NCBI RefSeq assembly: GCF_900324465.2
Contig: NC_046615.1
Location: 22,516,331 to 22,580,330 of the forward strand
DNA from: Anabas testudineus
Lineage: Eukaryota > Chordata > Actinopteri > Anabantiformes > Anabantidae
Direction of reading: 5' to 3'
Length of the DNA stretch: 64,000 nucleotides
Shown: piece after piece, positions 1-12,823 of the stretch
Numbering within the stretch: the stretch's first letter is position 1
How the letters are laid out: each line of letters begins with the position of its first letter
Translations under genes and position numbers: made by a program
The notes under the pieces: model-generated
What the model saw: only the letters and a program-made list of their open reading frames with translations
The model's database searches: none
Told to the model about the DNA's origin: nothing

Positions 1-3000
1 CCATGGGAGTTTGGTCCACGCCGGGTTTCATAGGTTTCAAAGAGGGCAGCTCTGAGTCGCCAGACGAGGTGTTGAGCTGCGGCGGTGAGGTTAATAGCTC
101 TAACGTTGGTGGAGGTAATGACTTGTCCTCCTGTGGAGTGCTGGGCTCTGACGCGGGTTCAGGTAGAGGTTTCTCCTCTGACTCGGGGGTTGGTACAGGC
201 TCCTGGGCTGTGGGTGGTGGTGATGGGAGCGCCTTCTTAAGACTCATCTCACTGCGGACCTCCATGATAGTCTTCTTAAGCAGTTTGAGCCTCTTGCTGC
301 GTGATGGACTGTGCTTCATGGCCGTGCTCAGGTCCAGCTTCTCCAGCAGCTCCTTCAGCTGATCCTCAAGAGGGGTCACCTGCCGGTAGGCAGGGGACAG
401 GAGCCGGTCCACTGAAACAGACAGAGAAAGACTGTTACCCTTACAGGATCACAGCACTATCTCTATGTCATTACATCTCTACAGCACTTATATTTTATTG
501 CTTTAAGTAATTCACACGTCTACAATTCACTGCTCAATTATCTGTTACACTTATCATTTAGATAATTTAATCAATTGACAGCATTAGTCACTGGTAGATG
601 TTTTTGTCTGCTCACCGTCCTCCCAAGAGAAAGGGGGTGGCACCTCCAGTTTCGGGGGGTCGGGCAGATGCAACCCACTGGGGAAGTCGAAGCCTATTCT
701 CTCAGCCTCCCTCCGGGCCCTGCGGAGGATGGTTCCTCCATGGTCCTGCATCCGTTGAGCTGCCTTGTAAAAGAACGTTTCCTTGGCGTTGTAGGTCATG
801 CAGTTGGAAATGATGAGGTTGAAGTCAGCTTCAAACTCCTCAAGGCTCCTGTAACCATGAGCATCGATGTGTTTCCTCATGGTGGAAAAATCCATGGGCT
901 TTTTGATGTGGTCCAGGTAGTCAGGAACCTGCAGGGAACAGAGGAGAAACATCAGAGGTTGCAGACAGTCTGAGCACAAGATTTACAGGAATTTACTGTT
1001 ATTATATGTGTTTGTTAGAGCTACTGTCACAAGCTACTGTCACTTACACATGTAACAGTCACAGTGTATCTCTAGGAGTCATACAGACAGGAAGTACTCC
1101 TTGTTTTCTTTACAAGGCTCCATGTAAGCCTTAGATTTCCCTGAATTACAAGATTATTCTTATTGCTCACCTCCTTGATGTTGACAGGCTGAGCAAAGAT
1201 ACTATACTGGTCCTTTTCCTGCAGCTGACTGAGCACAGCTCTCAGCAGGATATTGAAGGGGGTCAGCTGGACCTCCAGCACTGATTGCTGAAGCTTCATC
1301 TGATTGGAGAACACAACACCACAGCAACACGATGAATAAATAACAACATAATAATTCAAACTTCTCAAGTGCAGCAACAAGTCTTTATGAAAGTAAGCAA
1401 ATTAAGAGTGAAGAGAGGTTTAGCCACACTCCAGCATTTGTGTGAGAAGGCTGCTTGGTGTTTCTTTGGGAGATTGAAAATAAATTAAGTAAATGTTGAA
1501 ATGACTCTACCTCCTCCCTCTTCAGCTTCTCTCTCTTCCTGATGAGCTCCAGCAGCAGACGAGCACGCTCCAGGTCATGACGGAGGCGATGCCACTCCTT
1601 CAATTGCTCCTTCAGTGCCTGGTTTGTCTCCATGCGATCCTGGAGGAAACAAAACACTGTTAATAGTAAGAAGGCCAACGTTAATGGATAATACTCTCCT
1701 ATCTGAAGCTGGAGTGTGTCAAAACTGACCATCTGCTTGGCTTTGGGTGGCTGAGGGTTGGACTGCAACCGGCGGATTAGCGGCACGTTGTTCCTCGACT
1801 GCCTCTTCAGAACCCAGTAGCTCAGCACCCCCTCGACAAACGAACGCTTCCGCTGAACTGCCACCTGGTTTAGGATGGTGTCGAAACTGAGCCACAGAGA
1901 AAGAGATTTCCTTATTATTTGTTTTCTTTACATCAGTTTCAGAGGAGAACAGCAGAACCAAAACACAACTTCAGAGTTCATGCACCAAAAGTGTACTTCA
2001 TGTATGTCTTTGTATCTAACAGGTTGTAATCACTCTATTGCTCAACTTTCTTGACCCGTCACACTCCCTCTAGTGATGTTAACGTGTTTCCACATCATCA
2101 TTGTTAACTTGACACTGAATTATGGAAAAAAGAAAAACTGGCTGGTTGGCTAGTGTTGATTCTTGATCATCTCCCTACCTTGAAGCAGTGATACTGGGCC
2201 CAGAGTTGGTGGGTGTCTCAGGTTCTGGTTCTGGTTCAGGCTCCGCTCTCTTACTCTTCTTCTTCTGCCAACTTTTTGCCCGGGCCCTATTCCTTTTCTC
2301 AGCTCTCTTGGGACAGGCTCCATTTTTCGGATGTGGCTCCTCATAGATGTTGAGCGGCCGGCGGTCGCAGCCCTCGGGTGTGTGGCTACAGCAGTAGGCG
2401 GTCTTTTTCACAGAGAAAGTGGTGGCACCAGATGATGTTACCTCTTTGACAGGCTCCATCTTCATGTAGAGGCCCGCTTTCTGAGCACAGCTGACATGGA
2501 AGGCCGTGTAACAGTTGATTTTGTCGCACTGGATACATGCTCCCACGCCCTTCTCTTTACACAGGTAGCAGGTGAGTTTCCAGCGTGCTGGTGGAATATT
2601 GCGGACGCCATCAATGGGCTCGATGAAAACCGTGTCGGAGAAGCCAACCTCAGGGACCCACAGAGCACACGCTACATGACCCCAGCGATCGTCATCCGTC
2701 TTTTTCAGGGCTCCACCTCGGTTAGGGCAGAAGACACACTCAGCTGGTCTTGATGAACACTGCAGGCAGTGACGACAAAGCCACTGGCCCTCAGGGATGT
2801 ACGGTACGCCATAGCACTCCTGATGCACGGCAATGTTGCAGGAGTCGCAGAAGAGAATGACATTACTGTCTGCTCCGTCTCCATCCATGCAGATGCAGCA
2901 CACAGCATCCTCATCTACCAGTGACTGCAGGTCGCTCTGACCCTGAGTGGCTAAATAAGACTCCTTCTCAAAGCGGTCCATGAGAAACTCAAACAGGTTG

Positions 3001-3551
3001 TGCGACACCTGGCTGATGCCCTCACTCTTCCTCTTCTCATTGATGAGCTCCAGCCAGGCATAGTCTTCCTCATCCATGTCATACTCCACCTCCTCATCCA
3101 GCTCCTCCGCCGTCTTCTCTGTGTATTTGTAATATGCCACCGGCCTCTTCGGCACCACTGGCAGATTGTATTCGACTGTTTTAACCTTTGGCTCCAACAG
3201 GCCGCTGGCACTGCTGTGGGTGCCACTGCCACCATGTGAGGCCATGAGTGCAGCGTTCTTCTTCTGTTGGTTGTTTTTAAGCCGCACAGAGCGCACCAGG
3301 ACCTGCTGGGGCTTCTCGTTGTTCTCCTTGTTGCTGTTGCACTCCATGATCTCCTGAGCTGTCGGGTCATCATCAGTGATTACGTCCAGCTTGTCGTAGA
3401 TGCTGAGCCGGTGCACGCGGCCGTCTACCTCTAGCTCCACCATTCGCTGAGCCTGTGCATAAGTCAGCGTCTCACGGTTTGGTGACGGCTTAATGGGAGA
3501 CGACTCCCTCTTCAGCACAGACAGGCGCTGATTTCGACCTTTTTTCTTCAT
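1..3551 (-). CDS. brd1: BRD1/BRPF2-type bromodomain-PHD scaffold protein, 3' end cut by window
   Basis: Scaffold of MYST histone acetyltransferase complexes (family knowledge: HBO1/MOZ with ING4/5 and EAF6); it reads histone tails in the nucleus. Coding exons on the minus strand: 3551-2179, 1886-1730, 1639-1511, 1299-1171, 928-616 and 411 to beyond the window start, all with AG/GT borders and matching phase. About 837 residues lie in the window. Seen: an EPL-like N-terminal region with [12 protein letters not shown], a PHD finger from about residue 218 (CCICMDG), a zinc knuckle and second PHD ending near 388, a basic Glu/Pro-rich stretch at the end of the first coding exon, then a bromodomain (about 560-670) with its acetyl-lysine Asn in the YNA motif near 643. 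The PWWP domain should lie outside the window. Phrases such as [19 protein letters not shown] and RRPLNIY fit BRD1 better than BRPF1 or BRPF3. Which teleost duplicate (brd1a or brd1b) is not settled. Confidence 0.93.
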
Positions 3552-4369
3552 ATCGAAGCCGTAAAGAGCTGAAAGGAGAATAAATCAAACAACAGTGTCA
3601 ATAAAAAACACATGTTGTGTTGTTGAAACAATGACAGTTTTTCATATCGTTGATTCCCTCTGCGAAGTAATAACCAGGACACAAAGTAGAATGTAAAAGA
3701 ACTGGCACTAATGATTAACAGTCTTCACGCTTAAAGCCGCCATGCAGAAACAATGTCAGGCAGTTAATGTGTTTACACAAGGATGTTACTACTTCCTCCA
3801 ACCTTCAGTCACTGAGGAGTAGAAAATTATGTAAAAATGAGATACAAATAAATGATCATGAAATGCAGCAAATACATGTCTGTGGACCTAAACAGTGTCT
3901 GAAACTTGCATTAGAAAATGACTTAATTAATTAATGAGTTATCAAGAACCAAACCAAACCATAGCTAAAACCATAATATTCTTACAAATCCATATCTATG
4001 TGTTTGTATCTGTATTCTGGTACATTTGCCTTTTCATTGTGTGTGAATATACATATAATGAGAGAATGTACATGATAATATATGAACTGTATTGGGTGCC
4101 TGGACAATTTTCAATTGTTTGTGAGATCTGACACAGAGAGAGAATTAAATGACATGACAATCCGTAATGACAATAATTACTTGCAGCTCCATTAGACCAC
4201 AGTTGAAGCCCCATGGGAACATAAATGTCATCTAGTCGTTTTCATTGTGTTGCTTCGTGCAGCTTTAATTTCACAGATCAACGTGCCTTCAGATAAATGA
4301 GTAAGAGCACAGGGGGCGGAAACAGAGGGATAACATTCACTTTATGAATGAAATAAGAGCAGGGCTGCA

Positions 4370-5220
4370 GCTCCACCGTTGCACCGCCTACAGTGAGCCT
4401 CTGGCCGGCTCAGCTGGTCCTAGTGAAGCCGCTGAAATCTGGCTGTGGCTGAAAATCAGCAGCTGAACACTGAAGCAGTGTGTCCTAATCACGGCTAACG
4501 TGAGCTCCGCCGAACCCCTGCACAGCGTGGATCTGTGGGACCGATCCGACCTGCTTCACCGTTCTAAGGTAAACCTAACACGGGCTTCTGAAGAGAAAAT
4601 CCACCGGAGGTGGCTTCTCCGGTCCCGGTTTGAACGTCTGAGGACACTCCGTCCACAAACAGAGCTAACGTTAGCCTGCTAGCATTACACTAACTGTGGG
4701 GGGAGGAAATATGGCGACCAACACAACAAGAAACAGCCTCTATTGAAAAAGTTGCCTTTTCCTCAGAGCAGCGCGGGTTGGATTTGGGTCTAAACCTGTC
4801 CGGCCCGAGGGGAACGGATATTAAAGAGTGCAGTCCGACGTGAGGCTGAACCTACCTTGATATTTTCACGAATTCAGCTTATAAAAACAGCAGCAATGGC
4901 GGCGCGGCCTCCGGAGCGAAGCGGCAGTTAAATCCACATCCAGTCCGGTCATCCAACGGCGGCTCGCGCTGAACCGAGTAAAACCTGAGACTGACCGACA
5001 GGTATCCAGGGCGATCCAGAGCTGGTTCCAGGTGTTACACTTCGATTAAGGTAAATACGGATCGACGGGACCGTGCAGGGGCCGTTAGAAGTGGCAGCGC
5101 TCAGCGGTCGCCCGAGCTTCTCTTCCCTTAACAACAATGCGGTAGGTTGTGCGAGTCGTTGCGCCGTGACGTCATCGCGTACAAACGGCGAACGAAAACC
5201 CGGACGTTGCAAAAAGAGCG
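4370..5220 (-). promoter_or_regulatory. brd1: brd1 promoter/CpG-rich region with 5' noncoding exon
   Basis: The sequence turns GC- and CpG-rich here. On the minus strand a 5' splice donor (CAAG|GTAGG) closes a noncoding exon at 4856. It would join the acceptor at 3570, 18 bases upstream of the start codon. The transcription start is not visible; I infer it lies at roughly 4.9-5.1 kb. An open frame on the plus strand at 4500-4682 has no homology I recognise. Confidence 0.6.
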
Positions 5221-6140
5221 AGGCCGCAGTTACTGTTTATTATGGGATGTAATTCATCTACATCCATATTAATGTGATAGACATAACATAACATACAATA
5301 TGATATCACAGGAGTTTCTTTCCTTTACTATTGAGTTTTGGAGGGATAACATGATAATGCCTCATTTATTTCTTTTACTTTCCTGCAGACTTTTCCCTGT
5401 CCCAGGTTAATCTGTCATTCAATGTGACATAAAAGGAATAAACATATCCCACACGCAAGGTTTCCTTTGTCCCAATGTTCAAATGTTGTACTATTAATTA
5501 TCTCATCAAACCAAGTTTACTCTCTGTGGAGTGAAATAACTGGATGATGATGATAGTTTAACATGCTTTTAACAACTGACACTAGTGATACAGGGCTTTT
5601 ATCCACTGTTAACACTTGGGTCTAAAACCAAATTAGGACAAAGTGAACAGACCCTTCTGTACAATCAAATGCTTTCTTAATGCAATTTGATTAATGACAA
5701 TCATAAAATTAGATTTGTTTATAAAATGAGTGTTTATTAGTCGTTGGTGTAATTTATTGGATGACAGCTGAAACTAATTTACATCAGCTTCTTTGTTCAC
5801 AACTCAGTTAATTCAGAACAGATGAGGAGCGAGTTGAAAAGTTCATGCTTATCCTGTTATATGACCTTTAACGGTTTAGATCCTATGGTTTTAAGAACTG
5901 ACTAATCCTCGACACTGGAAGACGTCGGCAGAACAAATGATTTGTTGTATTTTTTAAATTAGGTTTAGTAAATGCAGATAAATCTTAGGATAGATTACGT
6001 ACAAAAAGTCAAAAGTAGACCAAGTAGACTCAGCTGCAGTAAACACTAGATGGCAGCATTATTTATTAGGAGTTTTTAACTGGATATTGTTTACACACAA
6101 CACTGTCAATCACTGTACTTCAGTCATACTGTCAGTCCCC
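5221..6140. other. Intergenic, brd1 promoter to ftsj1 3' end
   Basis: AT-rich DNA between the brd1 promoter and the ftsj1 3' end. I see no gene, RNA or clear transposon. A minus-strand AATAAA at 6147-6142 could be the ftsj1 polyadenylation signal. Confidence 0.5.
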
Positions 6141-6497
6141 ATTTATTACGGACAATTCAAAGACAGGTTTAGTCTATATTAACTAAGTGTATGGAATTCC
6201 TCGTTTTTCCATAAGGAATTTTTGATCCAACTCACACGTTACAAATATTTTTGCAGGAAAATGCTTTAATTTTTAAAATATAACTGCTTCACAAATCTAC
6301 ATAAAATCAGAAGGAACAATAAAAGCACACAGTAACTTTTCCCTATTGGACAAAGAGCTAGTAGAGAAACAGACTCAACACGTCCTGGACCCGTCCTTGT
6401 CAAGGAGAAAAACTGCAAAGAACATTCGTCCCTTGAAGAAAACATTTACGCTAAGTGTCCCGGTGTTTTTTTGACCAATCAGCAGCAGTGAGATGAA

Positions 6498-9314
6498 TCA
6501 GGTGGACTCAGCCGGCAGCTCCGGCTCATCTCGACTTTGGTCAGGACAGACAGACGGAGCATCCTCCCTGGACAGCAGGTTGGTTTTGCGCAGGTGGCAG
6601 GCCTGTTGGTAGGGCGGGCTGATGGGTGGCTGGGTAGGAGGGGTGTACTGGTACTGTTTATCAGCATCCAGCTGAAGAAAGACAACAGTGGACAAAGACA
6701 TCAGCAAATCCAGCAAATCTGTGAATAAAATTAAAACTAGACACAAATCACTCTGTGACATGAACACGACATATTCATAACATGTTTAAGGCATTTTTTT
6801 AGTTTATGCAAATTAATTTTGCAGGAATTATGTTAATTAACAGACAAATGAATGTATTGTAAAACATATTAAAGGGTTTTAGAGGTTTTAAGGGGAAGAA
6901 TTCCCTTAAATAAACCAACTGCATGAAAAACATTCCTTAATTTTATTTCATATAATGTTACATTTTAAACGTTTTTTACCTTGTTAAAAGTTTTATTTTC
7001 AGATAACTTGTTAAAAATACTTTCTTACTTTAAGTAAAAATATATAATAAATTAAGTTTCATTGTGAATGTACCACACAGTAACCACTAGTTGAGCAGGG
7101 TTACCAACTGAAACCACTGAACTTGACTTGTTTCAGTTGTGTCTCAGCTGCGTCTCCTCACCTGCAGAGGGTAGGTTCTGTCTGAGTCAAAAGCACTGAG
7201 GTCCCCACACGCCAGGAAAGGAACAATGACGCGATTTGGCCCCTCTAACTGGTTGAAGTCCACATCTGGAGGACAAAGATCAGAACCTCAATATGTAAAT
7301 GCCTTAGATGAAGCTCTCAGACTTGCCAACAAATGTGGTGCGTGTCAGGTGAAGCAAAGCTGACTAGATCATCCACCACGTCCAGATGTGGTATAGTGAT
7401 TAAAATCAAGTCCACGTAAATGTACACCTGCATTAACACCAGTTTTTCTTGATTCAGGCACAGATGAAAAGGGCTCATAGTTACCGTAGGAGTGATCCAG
7501 CAGAGGGTTGGACATGTTGGGGATGTAACCTTCAGGAGGAGAGTAATTCTGACACACCACAAACGCCTCTGCTCAGACAGAAAGGTCAGATAAGAATTAC
7601 TGTGGTAAAATCAGCAGGATTTCATGATTCATTTTACTTTTTTATTGACAGTTCCAAGTGTAACAAATATTTGATGGAGGTCATGTTAAATTGTGCCTCT
7701 CACTGTGGGTATCATTCATGTCCTAAAGTGAGATGGGGCACTGATGACAGTGACTCACCGATGCTGGAGTTCCTGCTGCTGCGAGGCTTGGCGCAGGTCA
7801 CGCCACTGAAGAAGATCTTCAGCTGAGAGTACAGTAGTGTCACATCCTTACCTCTGAAGATCTGAGACAAGCAGCATAGTGAGGGGCTCATACAGGCAGA
7901 ATTGGCAGACATGATGCCCACAGGCCGCAATGCAACGCAACACCACACCACACTACACAAACCCACTTACATGGTTAAAATTGGTCCAGCTAATAACACA
8001 CGTGTAAAGAGGGAAGCTGGTCTTAACTAGTTAAGATAGGAATTAAAGTTGGACTCACCTTGGCTACAAACGTTCCTCCAGGTTTAAGGACGTGTGTGGT
8101 GATGTTCAGAGCCTGAAAGACAAGCAGCTGTCAGCATGATATCACTGACTGACAGGTAAATAGCAGGCACACCTCTGTACTTACAGCCAATAGGAGCTGA
8201 GCCTGAATGTACTCATCCACATCGTGGAGTCCGGTAACTATAAAAACACAACACAAAATAAGTTCTGACAGCTGAACAGAAACAGCAGGAAGACACAGGA
8301 GACTTGAGATAAAACAAAGACGGGGCCGGAAGTGAGGTTCTCACCATCTGGAGCTCCATCACACACCACCAGGTCGGCCGTCTGACCCTCAAAGTGACGG
8401 ATTATCTCCTGAGCAGTCGACACCTGAACAAGGAGAAGATTGACAACACAGGTCATGTCATGCACTGTGACCTGGTTGTTAGGAACCTGTAGAAGCTCCT
8501 CAAGAGCCAGAAAACTTTCAAGGACAAGAACCTCCTAGAAGTCCAACTCCTTAACAGCCTTAAGAGCCTACAGAACCTTAAGGACAACTAGAACATCCTC
8601 AGGAATACACTGAACTAGCTTCGACCTCATCAGGCACCCAAAGAACCCTTGGAACGTGAGCTCTGAAGCAAGCGAAGACCTGGAGGTTTTGTGACGTCCC
8701 TGAAAAGAAGTTAAAATCTTCACCTTGGTGATGTCTCCCTGGATCTGAGTGACTCCAGGCAGAGGTGCCATGGCCTGCAGGTCCACCGCCACGATCTTCA
8801 CCTCCTCGCCCTTCTCCTCCTCACCCTTCTCTTCCCGACCTCTGAGTGGATAAACAATTAATAAAATATAGACCTGAACTGCACATCACAGCAAAACATT
8901 TCTTTAACTCTGGATTCAGATCTTTTATCATTTTATGACAATACAATTAAAATACAGCCATAGTATTTCTGTTGAGGTGAGTACAAACTAACCTCAAACA
9001 AAAAGAATGAACTTAAAAAAATAAACCTGAGTTTCCGACTGAGGACCTGGCTCCAGCTGCCAGGAGCTGCACACAGATCTACTGCTCTGTTGACACCTGA
9101 GGGATAGGAAATAAATTAACGCAAGTCTGACAAATTAGGACATTTTTTATAAAGGACAGCAGGAGATCACAGCCAGGTAAACGCGGCTCTCACCTGTGAA
9201 CAGATTGAACTCATGGTCGAGCTGCAGAAGCTTGAAGGCACTCCTTGCCCTCCAGCCCTCCTCCTTGGCCAGACGGTAGTAAATGTCCCGCTTGTCTTTG
9301 GATGAGCGACCCAT
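6498..9314 (-). CDS. ftsj1: FTSJ1, tRNA (cytidine/guanosine 2'-O)-methyltransferase
   Basis: SAM-dependent enzyme that 2'-O-methylates anticodon-loop positions 32 and 34 of certain tRNAs (family knowledge; partners THADA and WDR6). Ten coding exons on the minus strand: 9314-9194, 9096-9027, 8841-8724, 8423-8345, 8237-8185, 8112-8059, 7861-7759, 7568-7485, 7265-7162 and 6671-6498. They give 319 residues with continuous phase and AG/GT borders; human FTSJ1 has 329. Seen: start [19 protein letters not shown], catalytic Lys28 (SAFKLLQLD), SAM-binding [34 protein letters not shown] and RNSSIEAF, which together carry the K-D-K-E residues of the RrmJ fold. The C-terminal tail keeps [14 protein letters not shown]. 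The loop after the SAM motif holds a Lys/Glu repeat ([12 protein letters not shown]) where mammals have a short Gly-rich turn. The gene looks intact. Confidence 0.97.
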
Positions 9315-9899
9315 GGTGAACTCTGACCCCTCAGATGAAAATTAAGCACCGAACCACTAACACACCAGCCTCATTTGGACCAGTGGTTCTTCTCACACTG
9401 GATAAGATATGATCACTTTAGGACTTCATGTATTTAATGATGTTTCCTTTGTTTATTCTTTGCTGTAATTACCCAATATGCACATAAACAATACCTCATT
9501 ACAAATTCCACAAATGTTATCATCTTATTTTTCTTCTGTGTAAATGTGGATGAAAGTTTTAACATTTAAGCAGCAACGAGATCCTGTTATCAAAGTCAAC
9601 ATTATACAGATTCGTGTGTGATTTTTTGTTTCTTCTATTTTAGCCGAATTAGAGAAAGCCTCTTAGTAAATCTACAAAATCAGTCATTTCTATTTACTCT
9701 TCGTTTTAGTCGCAACAGAGACTTGTTTACTTTATTTAATCTACACTTTTAAATGGAGTTCAGCGTGAGGTGCACATCAGTCCGAGTTTGTTGTCCATTG
9801 TTAGTTAAATGTCCGGATTAAACACATGCACGGTTACACTGATCAACAGAGGCAAATCAGCACAATAACATCTTATTTTAACTACGTTTATGATCCATC

Positions 9900-10020
9900 A
9901 ACACACTGTTTTCCTCACCGTTCACGTGTCGCTCCGCTGTTGTCGAAGGACCCCTGTTCAGAGCTGCCCCCGAAGCGCCTGTTCAAAAATGACGCCACAA
10001 CCCAAAACCAGCACCTTCGC
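9900..10020 (-). promoter_or_regulatory. ftsj1: ftsj1 promoter and likely 5' noncoding exon
   Basis: A minus-strand donor (AACG|GTGAGG) ends a probable noncoding exon at 9919. An acceptor-like AG lies shortly upstream of the start codon near 9335. The surrounding 100 bases are GC- and CpG-richer than the flanks. The transcription start is inferred, not seen. Confidence 0.5.
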
Positions 10021-11318
10021 CTAACGATGAAACATTCTTATTAAAGTTATTTCATATTCTTCATCATAGCGACATTATGAGCTGAATAAGATGTAATATG
10101 TATTTCTATGCACAATATTTTAAAAAGTACGGAGCCCCTTAAGGGTCACCTCTCTACCCTATTAGAGGAGGGTCCATGTTGTGGAACTGAGTGTGTTAAC
10201 TTCTACATACATGGACTCACTGTTTGGATCATTATTCATTAGTCTGATTCACAGACATAATTAAAGTCATTAGGAATCTAACACATCTGAGATCTGCAGC
10301 GACCCGTACCCGGTACCGACTCAGCATAACGGTGTATTTACTTATACGATATATGATTTGGAGTTATCACAGCACTGTAGTCAGATAAACCCAGTTAACG
10401 GAGCCTATAAGAGGCTGATGATGGTTAAACACTAAATGAACGACTGTGTTTAACCAGAGCTGCAGATCAGCTGCAGTTCCAGTGAGCTGTCGGTCACCGG
10501 GATGCTGGAGCTGACCCCAGCTGACCCCAGCTGACCCCAGCCGACCCCAGCTGACCCCAGCCGACAGGTTTAAAAACAAATGACACATTTATCAGTGATA
10601 ACGACTATTTCCAACAATCTCCTCATAGAAATCAAACTAGAGTCACAGAAAGTGATTTGCTTTTAGGTTTTCTCAATAGCGACCACACGGTGGCGCTGTA
10701 GAAACAGAAGTTAATAGGTCTGACAGAATTTATATTACCTGTATGAAATAAGTTTAAATAAGTAAGAAAAATCTATTCGACATCTATTAGTTCTTAGTTT
10801 GTTAAATTCATCTATTTAAAAACGGATTTATTTTAAATTTCTACAGATTATTATCATTAAGGGACCTGATTTTCCCATTTTTCATTTATAAATGTAAAAA
10901 TGGACCAAATAAATGTTGGTTTACCAAAGACAGATGACCTCCAATTGAACATTTATTAGCAGCACAAATCGTGACCCTCTAAATAAAACCTTACTTAGTT
11001 TAAAGTTATTTTAATGGCATCTTTTTGTCTATAAACCAGTAAAAGTGATCTAAGCGAGTTATATGTGATTAAAATTGAAAGGAGCCAGAATGTCACACAC
11101 AAAATCAGTTTATATACAAAACATTTAATATGAAAACTTTCAATGAAGAAGAAAAAAAAAAAAAAAACACTTTCTGTCAGAGTTTTGTATTTTGAACCTC
11201 AGAAACTATGAAACAAAAAATCAGAAATGAGTTAAAACTCTTTAATCTGACATGAAAAAACGTTTTTTCTTGTTTTTGAGGTTAGACAAATAAACACAGG
11301 ATGATGAAAACCTCTCAC
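10021..11318. other. Intergenic between ftsj1 and pim 3' ends
   Basis: AT-rich DNA with no coding region that I can support. It holds a short period-10 tandem repeat (separate entry), an A-run at about 11150-11167 and a minus-strand AATAAA at 10957-10952 that could end a long pim transcript. Confidence 0.45.
10508..10563. repeat. Period-10 tandem repeat (CTGACCCCAG)n
   Basis: About five head-to-tail copies of CTGACCCCAG with an occasional T-to-C change. No element boundary or coding role is visible. Confidence 0.8.
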
Positions 11319-11330
11319 TAAATAAATAAA
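11319..11330 (-). promoter_or_regulatory. Possible AU-rich element in the pim 3' UTR
   Basis: On the minus strand this reads TTTATTTATTTA, overlapping ATTTA pentamers. Mammalian PIM mRNAs are unstable and carry AU-rich 3' UTRs. It lies about 1.5 kb past the pim stop codon, so its place in the transcript depends on which polyadenylation signal is used. Confidence 0.3.
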
Positions 11331-12823
11331 AAAAATGTACAAAAAATATATATATACACAAATAATATATACATATGTTCAAAATACAGAACTAAGTATT
11401 TGCATTGACTGTGCTTTTTAGACCCGAGACTGAGGGTGAGGTTCAGTTCAGACGAACCTGAAGCGTCAAACTCACATCTGCCATCGTTTAGGTAAATTTG
11501 TCCTGAATTTCATTCAGGCAAAGTTCTTACCTGTTTGAATAAAAGTAAACACAAAGGAAAAAAACATAAAGCTCAGTAAAGTATCAGGTCTCTCGTCTCC
11601 AAACTGTCCCGGCGCTGACATGTTACATGTTTAATTAACTACTGTGTCACGTTAACAGGTCGACCTCCTTCCCTGGGTCACGTTAGGCAAAGTTTGAGGC
11701 TTTAGGAAATAACTTAAATGTTCCTGTTGCCTCTACGTCATGTATGAAGTTACCACAAGCACAAAGTTAGCTTAGCACAAACACTGAAGAAGAGCACTAT
11801 AGTCTGGCCGTCACACGGTTTATCTTATTTAACCTGAACAAAAACTGAACCTGTATCTGCCCAAAGAATAACCTGGTTCATAGTCCATCATAAACTTATA
11901 AATGGTTGTTACGTTTTTGTGCAGATTAACTAAACAAGGTTATTTGTTCATTAGAACACTTAAGGTGTTAGCTGTCTCCAGGCTAGCTGCAGTTCTATTG
12001 AAAGCCAAAGAGGTCCACGCTGTCCTGTGGGTTCTTCTTATCCATTTTAATCTAGTTTATTTTTAACAGATGACATTGATGAAAAGAATTAAACTAGATT
12101 AAAACTAATATTAAACACTGAATGACCGGGAGAAGGGGATAAATTATGACCTCTTTGCCCTTCGATACATCTCACCATTATCAGTCTTTATGCTAATCTA
12201 AGCTACGCTAACATGTCATCCACAATCTAACTCTCAGTGACAAAGTGAATACTTTTACATTCATAAACACCAAACTATTCCTTTAAAATCCTTGATCCAG
12301 TCATGGCCAATAGGAGTGGAGACAACACTACTTAACAAAAACTGCAGCCACTCTCATTCCAGTTTCTCCCATGATGATTTTCGGCATCTCACCAAAATCA
12401 CCACATAGAAATTTAATCAAGGTCGAATTTGTAGGTCGAACAAAACCAGAAACATCTGAAGACGTCACCTTCGAAACCCGTGACAAAATTATTAAACATA
12501 AATGATCAAAATTCAGAAATGAATCTTAAAAAAAAAAACAAAAAAAAAACGTTTACCTCACTGGAAATGAACCTGACTGGGATTTACCCCGTTTCTTCTG
12601 GATGCTGTCTAACGTTTGCTGACAGCAGCTTTCAAACTCAAGGCACTCTGAAACAGAACAAGAGGCGAAAAACAACACGGGTGCTGAGCTGAACACGAGA
12701 GGACAACGAGTCCTCATCCTGAACTGTGACAGGGACCTGCTCCGTCACCAGGAAAAAAAAATTCAAATGACCCCAGAGAGCAGCTGTCAGTCAAGTCATA
12801 GCTGCGTGGCAGCGTTGTATTGA

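Noticed and set aside
584-979. Plus-strand open frames over the brd1 bromodomain exon
   Set aside because: Shadow of the minus-strand exon; the minus reading carries the bromodomain and correct splice sites.
4500-4682. 60-residue plus-strand frame next to the brd1 promoter as a divergent gene
   Set aside because: No homology, no clear splice partner, and CpG-rich DNA often leaves such frames open.
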